Positions 11,443 to 22,500 of a stretch of DNA of 64,000 bases are shown one piece after another. Position 1 is the stretch's first letter, and each line of letters starts with the position of its first letter. A program made the translations under genes and the position numbers. The DNA lies in the NCBI RefSeq assembly GCF_001039355.2, contig NW_019774025.1, positions 261,626-325,625 of the forward strand, written 5' to 3'. The notes beneath the pieces were generated by a model. That model did no database searches and was not told the DNA's origin. It was given only the letters and a program-made list of their open reading frames with translations. The DNA is from Lingula anatina (taxonomy: Eukaryota; Brachiopoda; Lingulata; Lingulida; Lingulidae).

Positions 11443-11614
11443 CAGGCCCGTAGCCAGGGGGGGGGGGGGGTCGGGGGGTTCGAAAGAACCGCCCCTCTTG
11501 TCAGGAAAAGGTCCATTTTGGGTAAAATTTGATCTAGGTACACATAAGTTTCATTGTAAAAGGTCCACTTTTCAGAAAAAGAACCCCCTTTTGAATTTGC
11601 TGGCTACGGGCCTG
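11443..11614. mobile_element. MITE with CAGGCCCGTAGCCAG ends
   Basis: A 172-bp element with perfect 15-bp terminal inverted repeats (CAGGCCCGTAGCCAG and CTGGCTACGGGCCTG). A G-run at 11457-11470 follows the left end. No open frame of note and no clear target-site duplication. Only one copy was found in the window. CAG/CTG ends again suggest an hAT-type or related MITE. Confidence 0.8.
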
Positions 11615-12499
11615 ACTGACTTCTATGACTTGCCTCAGAGAGGCCCACAGACTCGGTTTAGTAGAACAAGGCAGGACAGGTCACAAAATGGTGTATATGG
11701 AATCACAGGCCACAAGAAATGTGGCATCACAGGACAGTGGGTTTAACACAAGAAATATCCCTTTCTGATTAATCTCAGCAGGAACAGCTAAAAGCAGTAT
11801 TTAATATAATGCTTTATTCATACTGGTCACTGGATCAGTATCTCATCTGGGTGGTCAGAGCCTATGGATTTATAAGAAAAAAAATGATAATAATAATAGT
11901 TTATTTGCAACTAAAATAGTTGGATTGTACAATAAAATTAATTGTTAAATTCATGATGATTTTACTTGCCTCAAGCAGAAGATGGTGTATTTGATGGGCT
12001 TTGCTCATATTAATGTTTTTGATAGCTCATCCCTTCTGCTGACAAGTGTTACACTGTAAAAAAATTGTTTGTGACTCATCATCTTGAATGGGTAAATAAT
12101 TTTAAATGCTCTTTCTTGACCATTTAAACTTGTCTCTCTGTTGTTTTGTGAGTCCTGGATGTCAAACCAAGGAGTTATAACTCCTTGGTCAAACTTAATT
12201 AGCAGGCATATTCCAGTGTAGATTGTATCACTGACACACAGGAGTGTATGAATTCATTAACAGAAACCCCTGCTCTTTTCCATTTCTTCTATGCTATGCT
12301 CACTCTAGACTTTAATCTTTTTCAGACAATTAGCTGAATAGTTTTAACCTGATAAAAATTTGAAGCAAAACATCAACAATTTTGTGATAAATCAGTAAAA
12401 AAAAATCCTTGGCAAATAAAAAACATGGCTAACATTTACAACTTTAATATTCTATGCTGGAATAGACACAGCTTTTATTATCATAATTAAAAAAAACCT
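11615..12499. other. Intergenic; 3' flank of EEP paralogue 2
   Basis: AT-rich spacer. A minus-strand AATAAA at 12474-12479 lies 21 bp below the EEP stop codon and may be its polyadenylation signal. A perfect 22-bp palindrome at 12167-12188 is listed separately. Nothing else recognised. Confidence 0.4.
12167..12188. repeat. Perfect 22-bp palindrome, CCAAGGA...TCCTTGG family
   Basis: A perfect palindrome whose arms start CCAAGGAGTTA. It is flanked directly by TCAAA on both sides. A related 31-bp near-palindrome with similar flanks lies at 62113-62143. It may be a tiny mobile repeat or a hairpin site; function unknown. Confidence 0.85.
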
Positions 12500-14861
12500 T
12501 CAGATCACAGACTGAGGTGTTTGCATATTGAACCTGAACTGTGCCTTTATAGGTATGTGGTCTGACGGAAACAAATCACTGGGTAAGGCATGGAACCTCA
12601 TGATTGGCTCTGAAGATGGAGTCTCCAGGACGCCCAAGGCAGAAATGCTCTCATGGCTGTACCAAATGTAGTCAAGGCAGCCATCAAATCTCCCATCCTG
12701 ACAGGCATCATCACAGTTGGTTATACTTGGTTCTTTGCCCTGGTTTGAGAAAAAATTTATGACTGTGTAACACATAGCACAGAATCATCATCATTTTTTT
12801 GTTTAAATAATTTACCCTAGTAACTATTATCTTTCCCCCTGATATTATTATGACATAAATACAGAGTGCCTTGAATTATATAAATCCTTCAGTATTGGAA
12901 ATGTGCTTCTTGATAATTAACTGAATTACCTTTGTACTGTATTTAGAGACATGTTTGATATTAAGTATAATGGTTTACTTATGTTTATCAATATCATGAT
13001 GCTCATTGCTGTATTTGTATAAACGAATAATGGGAAAAGACTTTAGGCTGGTGCTGCCAAAATCCCCATACAGCTAAAACAACCACAAATAAACTGAAGC
13101 CAAATACTTAAACAATACAAAAGAACACTGACCATGATTTCTAAATAAGCACTTTTGCATTGCATAGGATTTCTGGTTAAACTATCAGTAGGTAGGAGGT
13201 CTAACAGCTGCCAACTCTGGAAAAATACATATATGCCATTAAGTAAAAATGCAACTTATATTGTTTTTTTTAATATTGTGCTTAAAATCTCAATTAGTTC
13301 ATAAATGAGGAGGTAACATACCATGCTGCTGTATGTTCAGATAATGAGTTTATACTATATATTTTTCAAAAAGATTATATGACCTGGCTAACTTCAACTT
13401 TCTGTTTTGATTGTTTTTACATCTGTCATCTTACACAATATACTGTCAAATCAATAATTAACTAGTTTCAAAAGCCACATTTGTCAAAAAAAAAAAAAAT
13501 TTAAGAAAAACATTACCACTACACATACCCCAACATCTGGCACTTCCACAGGTTCTTCCTGTCTCAATATTTTTTTCATTTCCTCGTCTAACTTTCCATC
13601 GTTCATGTAGCGGTAGACAGGTCCCCCAGGAATGCTGTTAAAGTCTCCTAGGATTAAATGAGGCTGCTGAGCTCCCCCAGCAAATGCAACCAGTTCTCTA
13701 ACTGCACTGATTACCTGAATACAAAATATATGAATAAACATACAATATCTCCCATATAGCCTTAAAACTATCAAACAAAATAATAAAACAAAGTAGAAAA
13801 ATCCAATATTCAGAAAGATTGTTAAAAAATCCCATATAAAAAGAAAGAAAATAATATATATACTTGTCAATTTATTTTTTCAAAAATTCCTTCTCTAACC
13901 TGCAAGAGTGTCACAGTCTGGTATTTCATACTGTCCCACACTGTGTGAATGTTGCCGACTGTCAGGACTCGATTGGTTCCTTTATGTTTTAATTTGGCTA
14001 ATAAAAATGCACTTGGACGCTCAATGTAGGTTCTTACTTCATTTCTCTGCTCTGTACTCATTGGGGTAACCTAAAACAGAAAAGACAGTGGTCTGTGTCA
14101 GTCAAGTGCTCAAAGTTGAATTAACTTCACTGCATGTTGATGCCTTTGTGTTCTGCCTGCACTAGTTCTGGTTTGTCATCAGTGGAAACTGTTTTTCTCG
14201 GTTTGTCATGTATATCAAGACTGAGACCTCAAAAGTCAGGATAAAGAACCTTCAAACTGTCAGAATGTACTTTTCTGAAATCAATCCAGATATCGTGTTT
14301 CAAAATACAGTAGATGATAGACTTTCCTACATAAAAATTTTACCATGCACTCAAACCCAGTCTTGTACCAAGGGATCAACTTCACCAAAAAAGAATGACT
14401 CTAAAAACAAATAAACTCACCTGCAGTGTGGTTTCAGCTAAATCATGCAGAGTGCAGCACTTCTGGTCCAACAGAGAGAATTTATTGGTTTTAAAGAACA
14501 ATGACAACCCAAGATCATCTCTTCTCTGTAGATGCACCCCCTTATAACCCAGCTTCCCCAGAGCTGGGACAAGCCCTTTAAAAAACACCTCCCCCTCTAC
14601 TTCCTGCATGGCCACAATATCTCCATCAAGTTCAGCTAGCTCTTTTAATATTCTTGGCAATCTAAAGTCCATGTAAAGAGCATGTTTTGCAACATAACTG
14701 TGATATCCTACTAAATTTCTCACGGCACAATCGGCTAAAAGGTTGTATGACACTGCAGTAAATCCATTTTCTTTGAAAACTGCATCTGGTTTTGGTGATT
14801 TTTCTATCCATTTTCTGGGATATGGTGTAAAAGACATAACACTGGTTTGTGCCTCTTCCAT
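12500..14861 (-). CDS. EEP-family nuclease/phosphodiesterase, CCR4/ANGEL/PDE12-like (paralogue 2)
   Basis: Five coding exons: 14861-14421, 14070-13900, 13714-13529, 13216-13133 and 12739-12500, all phase-0 junctions, total 373 residues. Exon 4 is 28 codons, the same as in the upstream paralogue at 3470-6059, and the other exons differ by only a few codons, so the two arose by tandem duplication. Catalytic motifs are complete: SYNLLAD (N40), MQEVE (E87), GNIH (H189), GDFNS (D228, N230), LDYIW (D317) and PSDH (D354, H355). The wording of the middle region (GLVPALGKLGYKGVHLQRRDDLGL) is reminiscent of PDE12. An acceptor 11 bp upstream of the ATG (exon edge 14872) indicates a further untranslated 5' exon. 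Intron 4 and its small exon were placed by homology to the paralogue. Substrate is not known. Confidence 0.87.
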
Positions 14862-14872
14862 TATTCTACTGT

Positions 14873-15895
14873 CTGAAATTAAGAAAAAAATATATATAAT
14901 TTGTGTAGACTATGCTGCAGGCCTGGTTAGAATTCTGATCTGGGCTAAATTTCATTTCACCTGGACTAGACAAAAAGTAGAGAGAATTTCTGATCTGGAC
15001 TAGATTTGTCTAGGTTTGTTTTCATTCAGTTAATATATTTCACCTGGGCCAAACCAGTATTGTGGTCATATCAGTGGTCATGAGTGACCTGGCCAAACCT
15101 GTCCCATCATAAAAGTGGGAGTGTCGATGTGGGTCAGTAAATCGACGCGGGGGCGTATCGATGCGTGCAATATTAGTTAATGATATGCGTGATTTGTGAA
15201 GTTACATAGATACATACATAGACAATGTAGCAATTTTCTCTTACTTTTACTTTTGCTTTCCTTTCAAGAAAAAAGTTCAACAGGGATAAGTGACTGGCAA
15301 CTCTCAGGGCACATGCAGTATTCAATGTATCACAGGACGAATGGTGGCATTAACAGTTATCAGTTGTTTCTCGTCAAAATGAAATGGCATGCGCATCGAC
15401 ATTAATCATTTACTGGTTCCATGAAACAGCGGTCGTGTGCACTACTCGTGTATTCAAATTATTTGAAAGCCTCCATTATATATCTTAACAAATCCAGATT
15501 GAACCTCTGTGCCAATGCATCTGAATGTAATATGCATTGCTTCGGTTGCTTACTCACAAGAACTTGGTTCTCTTAATCGCTTATTGTGTTCTTATTTGTT
15601 CTCAACAATAGCATACTGCGCCCTGTGTACAAATTTATTTCAATGCACTTTCACTGTAAGCTCTCCGAACTCCCTAGGTAGTAGCGGGGTTATTCTTCAT
15701 CACAGTGATGAATTTGCTTTATAAAAGCACCCAACGTAGGACTCCAAAAGCTAGGAGAGATGAACATCTCGTGGATTCCTAAAAGAGGGCACTGGCTGAT
15801 TCTTTGAGGCGACAAAAGTTGTTGTCCACTTTCAGAACGGTACTCTTGACTTAAAAAACTACTGGTATGTTAAGTTTGCAGCCAGTTTTGTCAGC
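14873..15895. other. Divergent spacer between EEP paralogue 2 and the membrane-protein gene
   Basis: Should contain both promoters and the untranslated first exon of the EEP gene, none of which could be placed. A loosely repeated CTGATCTGG(G/A)CTA stretch near 14934 and 14987 is short and diverged. Nothing else recognised. Confidence 0.35.
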
Positions 15896-18796
15896 ATGAA
15901 CAACACCAGTAAAAATAAAACCAGCACTGGAAAGGACACTATTGCTGATGACACAAAAGCCATGACAAAAAAGGCGACTGACCAGACTAGGCCTAATAGG
16001 CCAACCATCAGTAAAGCAAACAATAAAGCTGCTGAAAATGAACCTCCAAAGGGTAAAGTTCCAAATAAGAAACTGTCAAGAAACAAGATTCCTCCTCGAA
16101 AAAATAACCGAGTACCAAATATAAACGATACAAAATCTACTTCGAATGAAGTTTCGACGTCTAATATCGTCGTCAACTTTGACCATTTAAAAGAGAAAGC
16201 AGCCGACAAAACAGAAGTGGAACCCAGCAGAAAGAAAAATCTAAAGGTTAAAGAAGACTGTCAGAAATCAGAAGCAGCAGTGACCATGGACGATTTCGAT
16301 ACACTACAGAAAATTAAGACAGAAGACATACCGCAGTCGGAGACCAGTTGTTTGGAGTCGGTTGTGGAGTGGTAATGTGCTTTCTCTGTATTCTTTTATA
16401 TGCGTTAAATTCAATGGGAAGAGGAATAAGTCCGTAGAATTTTGACTTAAAAAAAAAAATTATAATCTGCGTTGTAAGCTGCAAGCAAGTGTAGGCCTTA
16501 AGGTTTTTAAGCTAAGTTCAAAAAGCAAAATCTAGTCTTGGACTTACCATATATACAATAAATAAATAAATAAATAAATTGAGGACAAAAGGGAAGGACA
16601 ACGTATTCGGCGGACGGGGACCTCGCCCAACGATAGACCGACGTCTTTGATAAAAATGGGCCGAGGTACCTCCCCAGCCCTCCCCCGGCTACTATGTCTA
16701 CGTTGTAGGTATAAGAGCCACCATCTATGATTTGCCATCAAAATTCCGTGTAAACTTGTTTTAAATGTCTTAAAATGGGGCTGCACGACTACAAATCAGA
16801 TAATTTAAGAACGAGTCAGTATATAAAGATCTTATAGACCCTATTTTTATACATCTAAACCAGATGATGTACGCACCATTGATTTTTTAATGACCGAAGC
16901 AGCGACAAGTATATAAGTGAAAGTGAGGTTTGATTGAGAAGTTCCATCTTTTGAAATACACGTAAACTCCTTCTTGTCATTCACTACATGTACGTAGTTT
17001 TATAACTCATCTGCTGTTTTTTTCACCTATAACACGCGACTATATACTGTCTTAAATTCAGGTTTCCATGCCGAATAGTGATCTCTATCATCCGCCTCTT
17101 CATCTACAACAGATATGTAAAATATGGAGTGACACTTTCAGTTTCATTTCTAGACATTGTTACTGACTGGATGAATTTTGAAGAATTCATACAACTTGAT
17201 TTCACCTACCAAAGGCCAGATAATTTGGGCTATACGAAACTTCTCAAGGATGGTTTTATAACTTGTTGTGTATTGGGAACGTCTCTTTTTATAGCAGAAA
17301 CCGTCCGTTCTATCCATAAGTGGTATAGGGGATACCGATATCGACGGGCGCACCTCCATCCCCATACGCTACCGGTGGAGAACATCGTCTTGGAAGGGTT
17401 CTCGGTTCTCGAAGGGGTAATTGAAGACATCCCTGTCGCATGGATCAATTTACTGGCGTACAATGAGGGCACTTGCGCGCTACAGCAGTCTTACATCAGC
17501 GAAATAGCGTACTTTGCACGAGTGACGAGCATTTTGGCTAGTGCTTGGAGCCTAAGTCTGGCAATTTCTGGCGCATTTCTGTATTTCTGTTCCTCGGATA
17601 AACCGGGCATTTTAAGCAACACCGTGGCAGGGGCTGAGGACCCACCGCCGATCAGACCTTGTTGGCTAGGAATTCTACGCGTCTTAGCATCAATCTTTGC
17701 GGTTGTTGTGGCTTTTTTATCTATTTACATCAACACAACGTTGCTTTCGGCCATACTCCGAGACGCCAAAGCCACCTCCGATTTGAAAACGATCGATTTT
17801 ACAAATGTCATATCATCTGACATGTTGTTGCGACTGGCTTCCCCAGACGAAGAACTGAACACGGCGCTTTTTGCAAGTTACACATTTTCAAATAACGAAA
17901 CCGTCAGTGATGTCGACTCGGAATTGAAAAGATATGTCCTTCTTGCCAGTACACTTCAAATAAAAGAAAGACCAGAGCAGACGATACACGTCCACCGACC
18001 ATGCGCTGTACTGATGTCCGAGGATGACGTCCTTACTGTAACCAATGGACTCTATAACGCCACAGAGCGGCAAAGTTGCCATCTTCAGTTTATATTTCAA
18101 TATGATCCCAAGTATTCCGCTATATTTTATCAACTTGTCTTAGAACTTAGACGGTCAGAGGACGGTTGTCGCTGCAGTAATTCACGAGTTAAACGTCAGG
18201 CGGGGCCCGTTGGAACCGAGAGCGTTTTTTCTACAGAAATCTCTGCCTCATCTCACAGTGACTCTGAATTTTCAGGGGCGACGTCTACATTGGATGCATC
18301 AGAAACATGGTCAATTAAATTACCTGCTTTAGAAACATCTTTTAGCTCCACTTCTTCAACTCAGCAGATAACATTTACCACAGTGATACATAGAGACACT
18401 GATGTAACACATGCACCCTCTACAATGGCATTTCCTCAATCAACAACAACAGTAACAACAACAACAGAAATATCGGAACCAACATCGTGTGCTTGCTCCT
18501 CTGCAATAACTGAATGTCAATACTTCAATTTAACAAACCCTCTTCCTGGGGTGTCTTTTTTCTTTTATGACATCCCAAAAAACATCAACGTGTCCACCTG
18601 GTATCCGTATTCAAGCAAGGAAAGTAGAACAGAATTCTGTGGCACAGAGTCGGTATTTTGGAACGCATTTGCCTTTGCAAAGGATGACATTTGTCTTTTT
18701 GAAAATTTTTCAGTTAAACACGAGTACTGGTTGTATACAAATAATGCAGTTTCATTGTGTGCTGAAGGAAGCCAGTGTGTTCTTTTATCAAAATAA
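15896..18796 (+). CDS. Multi-pass membrane protein with furin-type site and Ser/Thr-rich ectodomain, family unknown
   Basis: Two coding exons, 15896-16371 and 17062-18796, join at TG|G (Trp159) with a GTAATG donor and TTCAG acceptor. The product is 736 residues. Residues 1-158 are Lys/Asn/Thr-rich, charged and probably disordered. From about 163 to 391 come four or five hydrophobic segments (near 178-192, 222-239, 270-290, 310-336, 359-391) with motifs FLDIVTDW and EDIPVAWIN. The remainder, about 345 residues, has many N-x-S/T sites and paired cysteines. RVKR|Q at 534-538 matches a furin consensus. It is followed by a Ser/Thr-rich, mucin-like stretch (about 538-634) and a Cys-containing C-terminal domain. 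The D-x-x-TD and EDIP motifs faintly recall XK-related scramblases, but I would not assign it there. A polyadenylation signal follows at 18813. Confidence 0.75.
16372..17061 (+). other. Intron of the membrane-protein gene
   Basis: 690-bp phase-2 intron. It contains a short (AAAT)n run near 16556-16579 and otherwise nothing recognised. Reading through the donor meets a stop at once (TGG TAA), so unspliced message would encode only the 159-residue Lys-rich N-terminal part. Confidence 0.7.
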
Positions 18797-18812
18797 AACT
18801 ACCCATTTCCAA

Positions 18813-18818
18813 AATAAA
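18813..18818 (+). terminator. Polyadenylation signal AATAAA, membrane-protein gene
   Basis: First good AATAAA after the stop codon at 18796, on the coding strand. The cleavage site itself is not identifiable. Confidence 0.55.
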
Positions 18819-19200
18819 ATATATGAAAATTTATAGTAAATTTGAATTTGCTTTTTTTTTGGCTGAAGTTCCTATATATGCACAAAGTGGGAAACAAAGT
18901 AAACTTTCAATTTACCTTTAAAGGGATAACAATTGTTCGTATGATATCCATATTTAACAATAAATACATTGTAAACAACTCATAGAAATGTAATGACTTC
19001 TATTTACCACCAAAATGTTAGTTAACACAATTATTTTGGAATTTGTGCTTGCCATCACATCATGTGATCTCCACAGATGGCTACACTGTAAAATTTGAAT
19101 ACATCTTCTAAGAGCTACCATTACACTATCTTTCTATGATCACAGTATATACAAAATACTAAGTTGATGACCCTACACCAATAGCACTGTCCAAAGCATT

Positions 19201-19206
19201 TTTATT
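19201..19206 (-). terminator. Polyadenylation signal AATAAA, DNAAF5
   Basis: Minus-strand AATAAA about 340 bp beyond the DNAAF5 stop codon. With the plus-strand signal at 18813 it implies convergent 3' ends about 0.4 kb apart. Confidence 0.45.
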
Positions 19207-19539
19207 CATCTCTTACAAAATATCTCTCAACAATATAATTGACTGAAAAGAAATTCAACTCAATTTTGATAATTGAGAGTATCAATTCTGTGACAATATA
19301 TAAGAATCACAGAACTCTTGCTTGTATCAAATCGTGCAAAGTGTTTCCAGTGAATATCATTAAACAAACATACTTAACTACATCAAGCACAGAAGAATCA
19401 GAAGACCATGTCAGTCAGATGTGACTGTCCAGTTCATTAGTAGCTTTGTCATTAGTGAGCAGTACACCCTCCACAAGTCTTCTCAAACTGCAGGTCCACT
19501 GTAATTACAATAAATGGAGACCCAGTGTCCTTATTTTTC

Positions 19540-22500
19540 CTATGTAACTGCAAGATTGGTCTGGATGTGCTCTATCAGAGCATCACAATATTTAGGAGTC
19601 CTGTGTTTGTGTTTCACACTTTCTATTTCCTTCACAAGCATTGCTGGTTGAAGACTAGCTGCTTTCATCAAAACCTCTGGAAATGTTAGAAAAATACACT
19701 ATTATTTAAAAACAATTTAGAAACCAATATGTTCTTATAACACTGCTAAATGACATCACTAGATCACATTTATATTCAAGCAAACAATATCATACTTGTT
19801 TAATTATGTAGGATTTAAACAAAATATCCCACCTAGTCTCTCTTTTTTTTGACTCACAAAAGTTTTCAAAACAAAATACTGTGTATCATTAGGTTTTATT
19901 GAGAAAATATTATTTAGCACTTCTATAATTTCATACAGCACCACAGGCCAACACCATGTTTCTGAGTTTACTGCAAAACTGTTCAAACACAACTTACAGT
20001 TTATGGATGTCAAGACCCCACTTTCGTTCTGAAAAATTACTTCTTTACAACAATTTTAACATCCTCACCCAAAACAGCTTCCTGGATATTTGCTTCAGGG
20101 TCATCCAAATGCACCAGTAATCCTTTAAACATGAACTCAAGGTGTGCCCTGTATAAATCCACATTGTAAGGCTTCTCAAAGCAATCCAGCATAGAAAGGA
20201 ATGTCTTGGAAACAGCTACACGTATATCATCGCTACTGTCGTCCAGCCTCTTGATGAGTTCTGGGGAGATGTTGTGCAGGCGGTCTTGGTCGATGCTCGT
20301 CCCCAGGAGGTTGAAAAGGTGCATCAAAACCCGACAGGTGATGAGACGGGTAGATTTATCATCATCATCTAGAGTAGAGACCACTTGTGTCAGGACCTCC
20401 TCCATCACTGTGACCACCTGATAATAGCAAATATTAGTTTTATCCCACTGCACCCTAACCCTATTATTATTTATATCATATACATGAGTGAATATTGTAA
20501 AAACTGAAAATCCTGAAAACATAGTTTGCAATTTCTCATCACATTTAAACCATATGAAAAAAAAAAAATCAAAATGAAGACTGAAAATCCTAAAATCAGG
20601 TATCATCCTTAAAATTTCACCAATGCATTAAGCCTTTTCCATTTTTAGAAAAAATCAGGAAAGGAAAATAATACAAAATAATAGAAATATTTTCTCAAAA
20701 AAAGTTTATTAACTGACTTCCATAAAAATCCATGAGGTTACAGATAAATTCTTTCTTTATTTGGTGGTGGGATTTCAGATTCTATTTTGAAAATTTCCAA
20801 ACAAAATAAATCCCGAATACCTTTTCCTTGGGTAACACCCCACTCTTCAGTAAAGCCCAAAGACAAGACACAGCAGTTTTTCTGACTGCACTTGCTATCC
20901 TCCCAGCCTTCCAAACACAGTTAGGAATCACCATATCCTTGACCACAGTGACTGCAAAGTCACCAAATCTCTGCTGGGAGTCCAGAGTGCCCGCCGCATT
21001 CAGCATCAGCCGGGAGAGCAAGGAGAAAAATTTAAGTCGAATCTCTGGGTCTTTTTCTGGGTTGAGATTGGCAACCATGATTGGGATGACATCTTCTAAA
21101 AGCTCTCCTACAACTGGGCCTATAATAATATTGAAATATGTGAGTATATTCACAAACAGACAGATGTCAAATTTTCTTTTGGGTCAGAAGTAGAAAGATG
21201 TTACATTAGTTATTTTCTGATGCTGAAGAATTTACAAAAATTGCAAAATTATTGTTAAGTCACAAATTGTTACACTTAAATTATGATGAAAGGTAGTTCC
21301 ATTGCAAAACAGTTATTAAGAAAATATTTATAACTAAAATAATTGCTGGAATTTGGACATTTTTCTTAAAGATTCAACAACAGAGGCACACCTTTCCATC
21401 TAATTTTATTGTGAAACAAAGTACTATACCTGATTCGACCAGCAAAGCATCAAATATTGCTCTCTCCACAGAGAAGTTATTCCACATTGCATAGTTATCT
21501 TGGAATGTATCAAGGAGAGGCTTTGTGTACAGGCTGTATAAATCTTGGCCTGATGACAGACCATGGGTTTTTGCAAGGATATCCAAAACAGCTCTCATCT
21601 AGGGGAAAGAATCAATATTATCACCAAGATCCAACAAAAAGATCAATGTTTTGCTAATCAAAATTAGAGTAGCAAAATCTCCCTGTTAGATATAACAATG
21701 CACTATACAAAAAAAAAATCAACACAAACTTCTTCAAAATCTTTTTGTGACACATTCTGATATGTCTGCTCTGTATACTTCAAATGCATCAACCTAACTA
21801 CATGTTCATCTTTTTAAACAGTCCATGAAACCATTTAAAAACAAGTTTATTTTAAAAATATTTCTATCCAATTTTCTGTAAATTAAAAATACAGCTGGGG
21901 GAAATCAGGAAAAGAATAAAACGGACTTTCTACAGTAAGCAACTGAACCTACCTGAGATCTGATGCTATCATCATTGGTCAAAGCCAACACTGTGACCAG
22001 CACTGTAAACAACTGCTGACCATGTGGTGGACAGTCCTCCTGACAAACCTGAGAGATGGACAACACACAGGACAGCAACTGGGACTGGACTTCAGTCTGT
22101 GGAAAAAAAAGATAATGTCAGATGATTTAATATACTAATTTTTTCCATCAAAAAATAACTTCATTAAGAGAATTTGGCATCATTGTAAAATTTACTTGCA
22201 CAAATAGTTATATCCAGTATTCCATTTTCATTATTGATATGTGGTATACCTGTGGTCAAAGATAATACAAGCAAATCAAAATAATTGTTGTAAGTGCTGT
22301 AATAATTGTTAAAATCATAAGTAAATAAAATAACACATAATTAATTAAATAGTTAAAGAATATGCTCATGTACAAGTCCCATAAGTGATGCATAACCTGC
22401 TAAATTAAGGAAAACAGCACTTTTTTAAGAACACAAGGCAAGGGAGTTTTAACATCTTCCCTTTAAATAAAACCATTACCTGTACAGTTCTACAGGTATC

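Noticed and set aside
14930-15010. Apparent direct repeat around CTGATCTGG(G/A)CTA
   Set aside because: Short and diverged; not enough to call a repeat unit or element.
15859-16209. Hydrophobic minus-strand frame of 116 codons
   Set aside because: Shadow of the Lys/Asn-rich first exon of the membrane-protein gene; A-rich codons read backwards give F, L and V.
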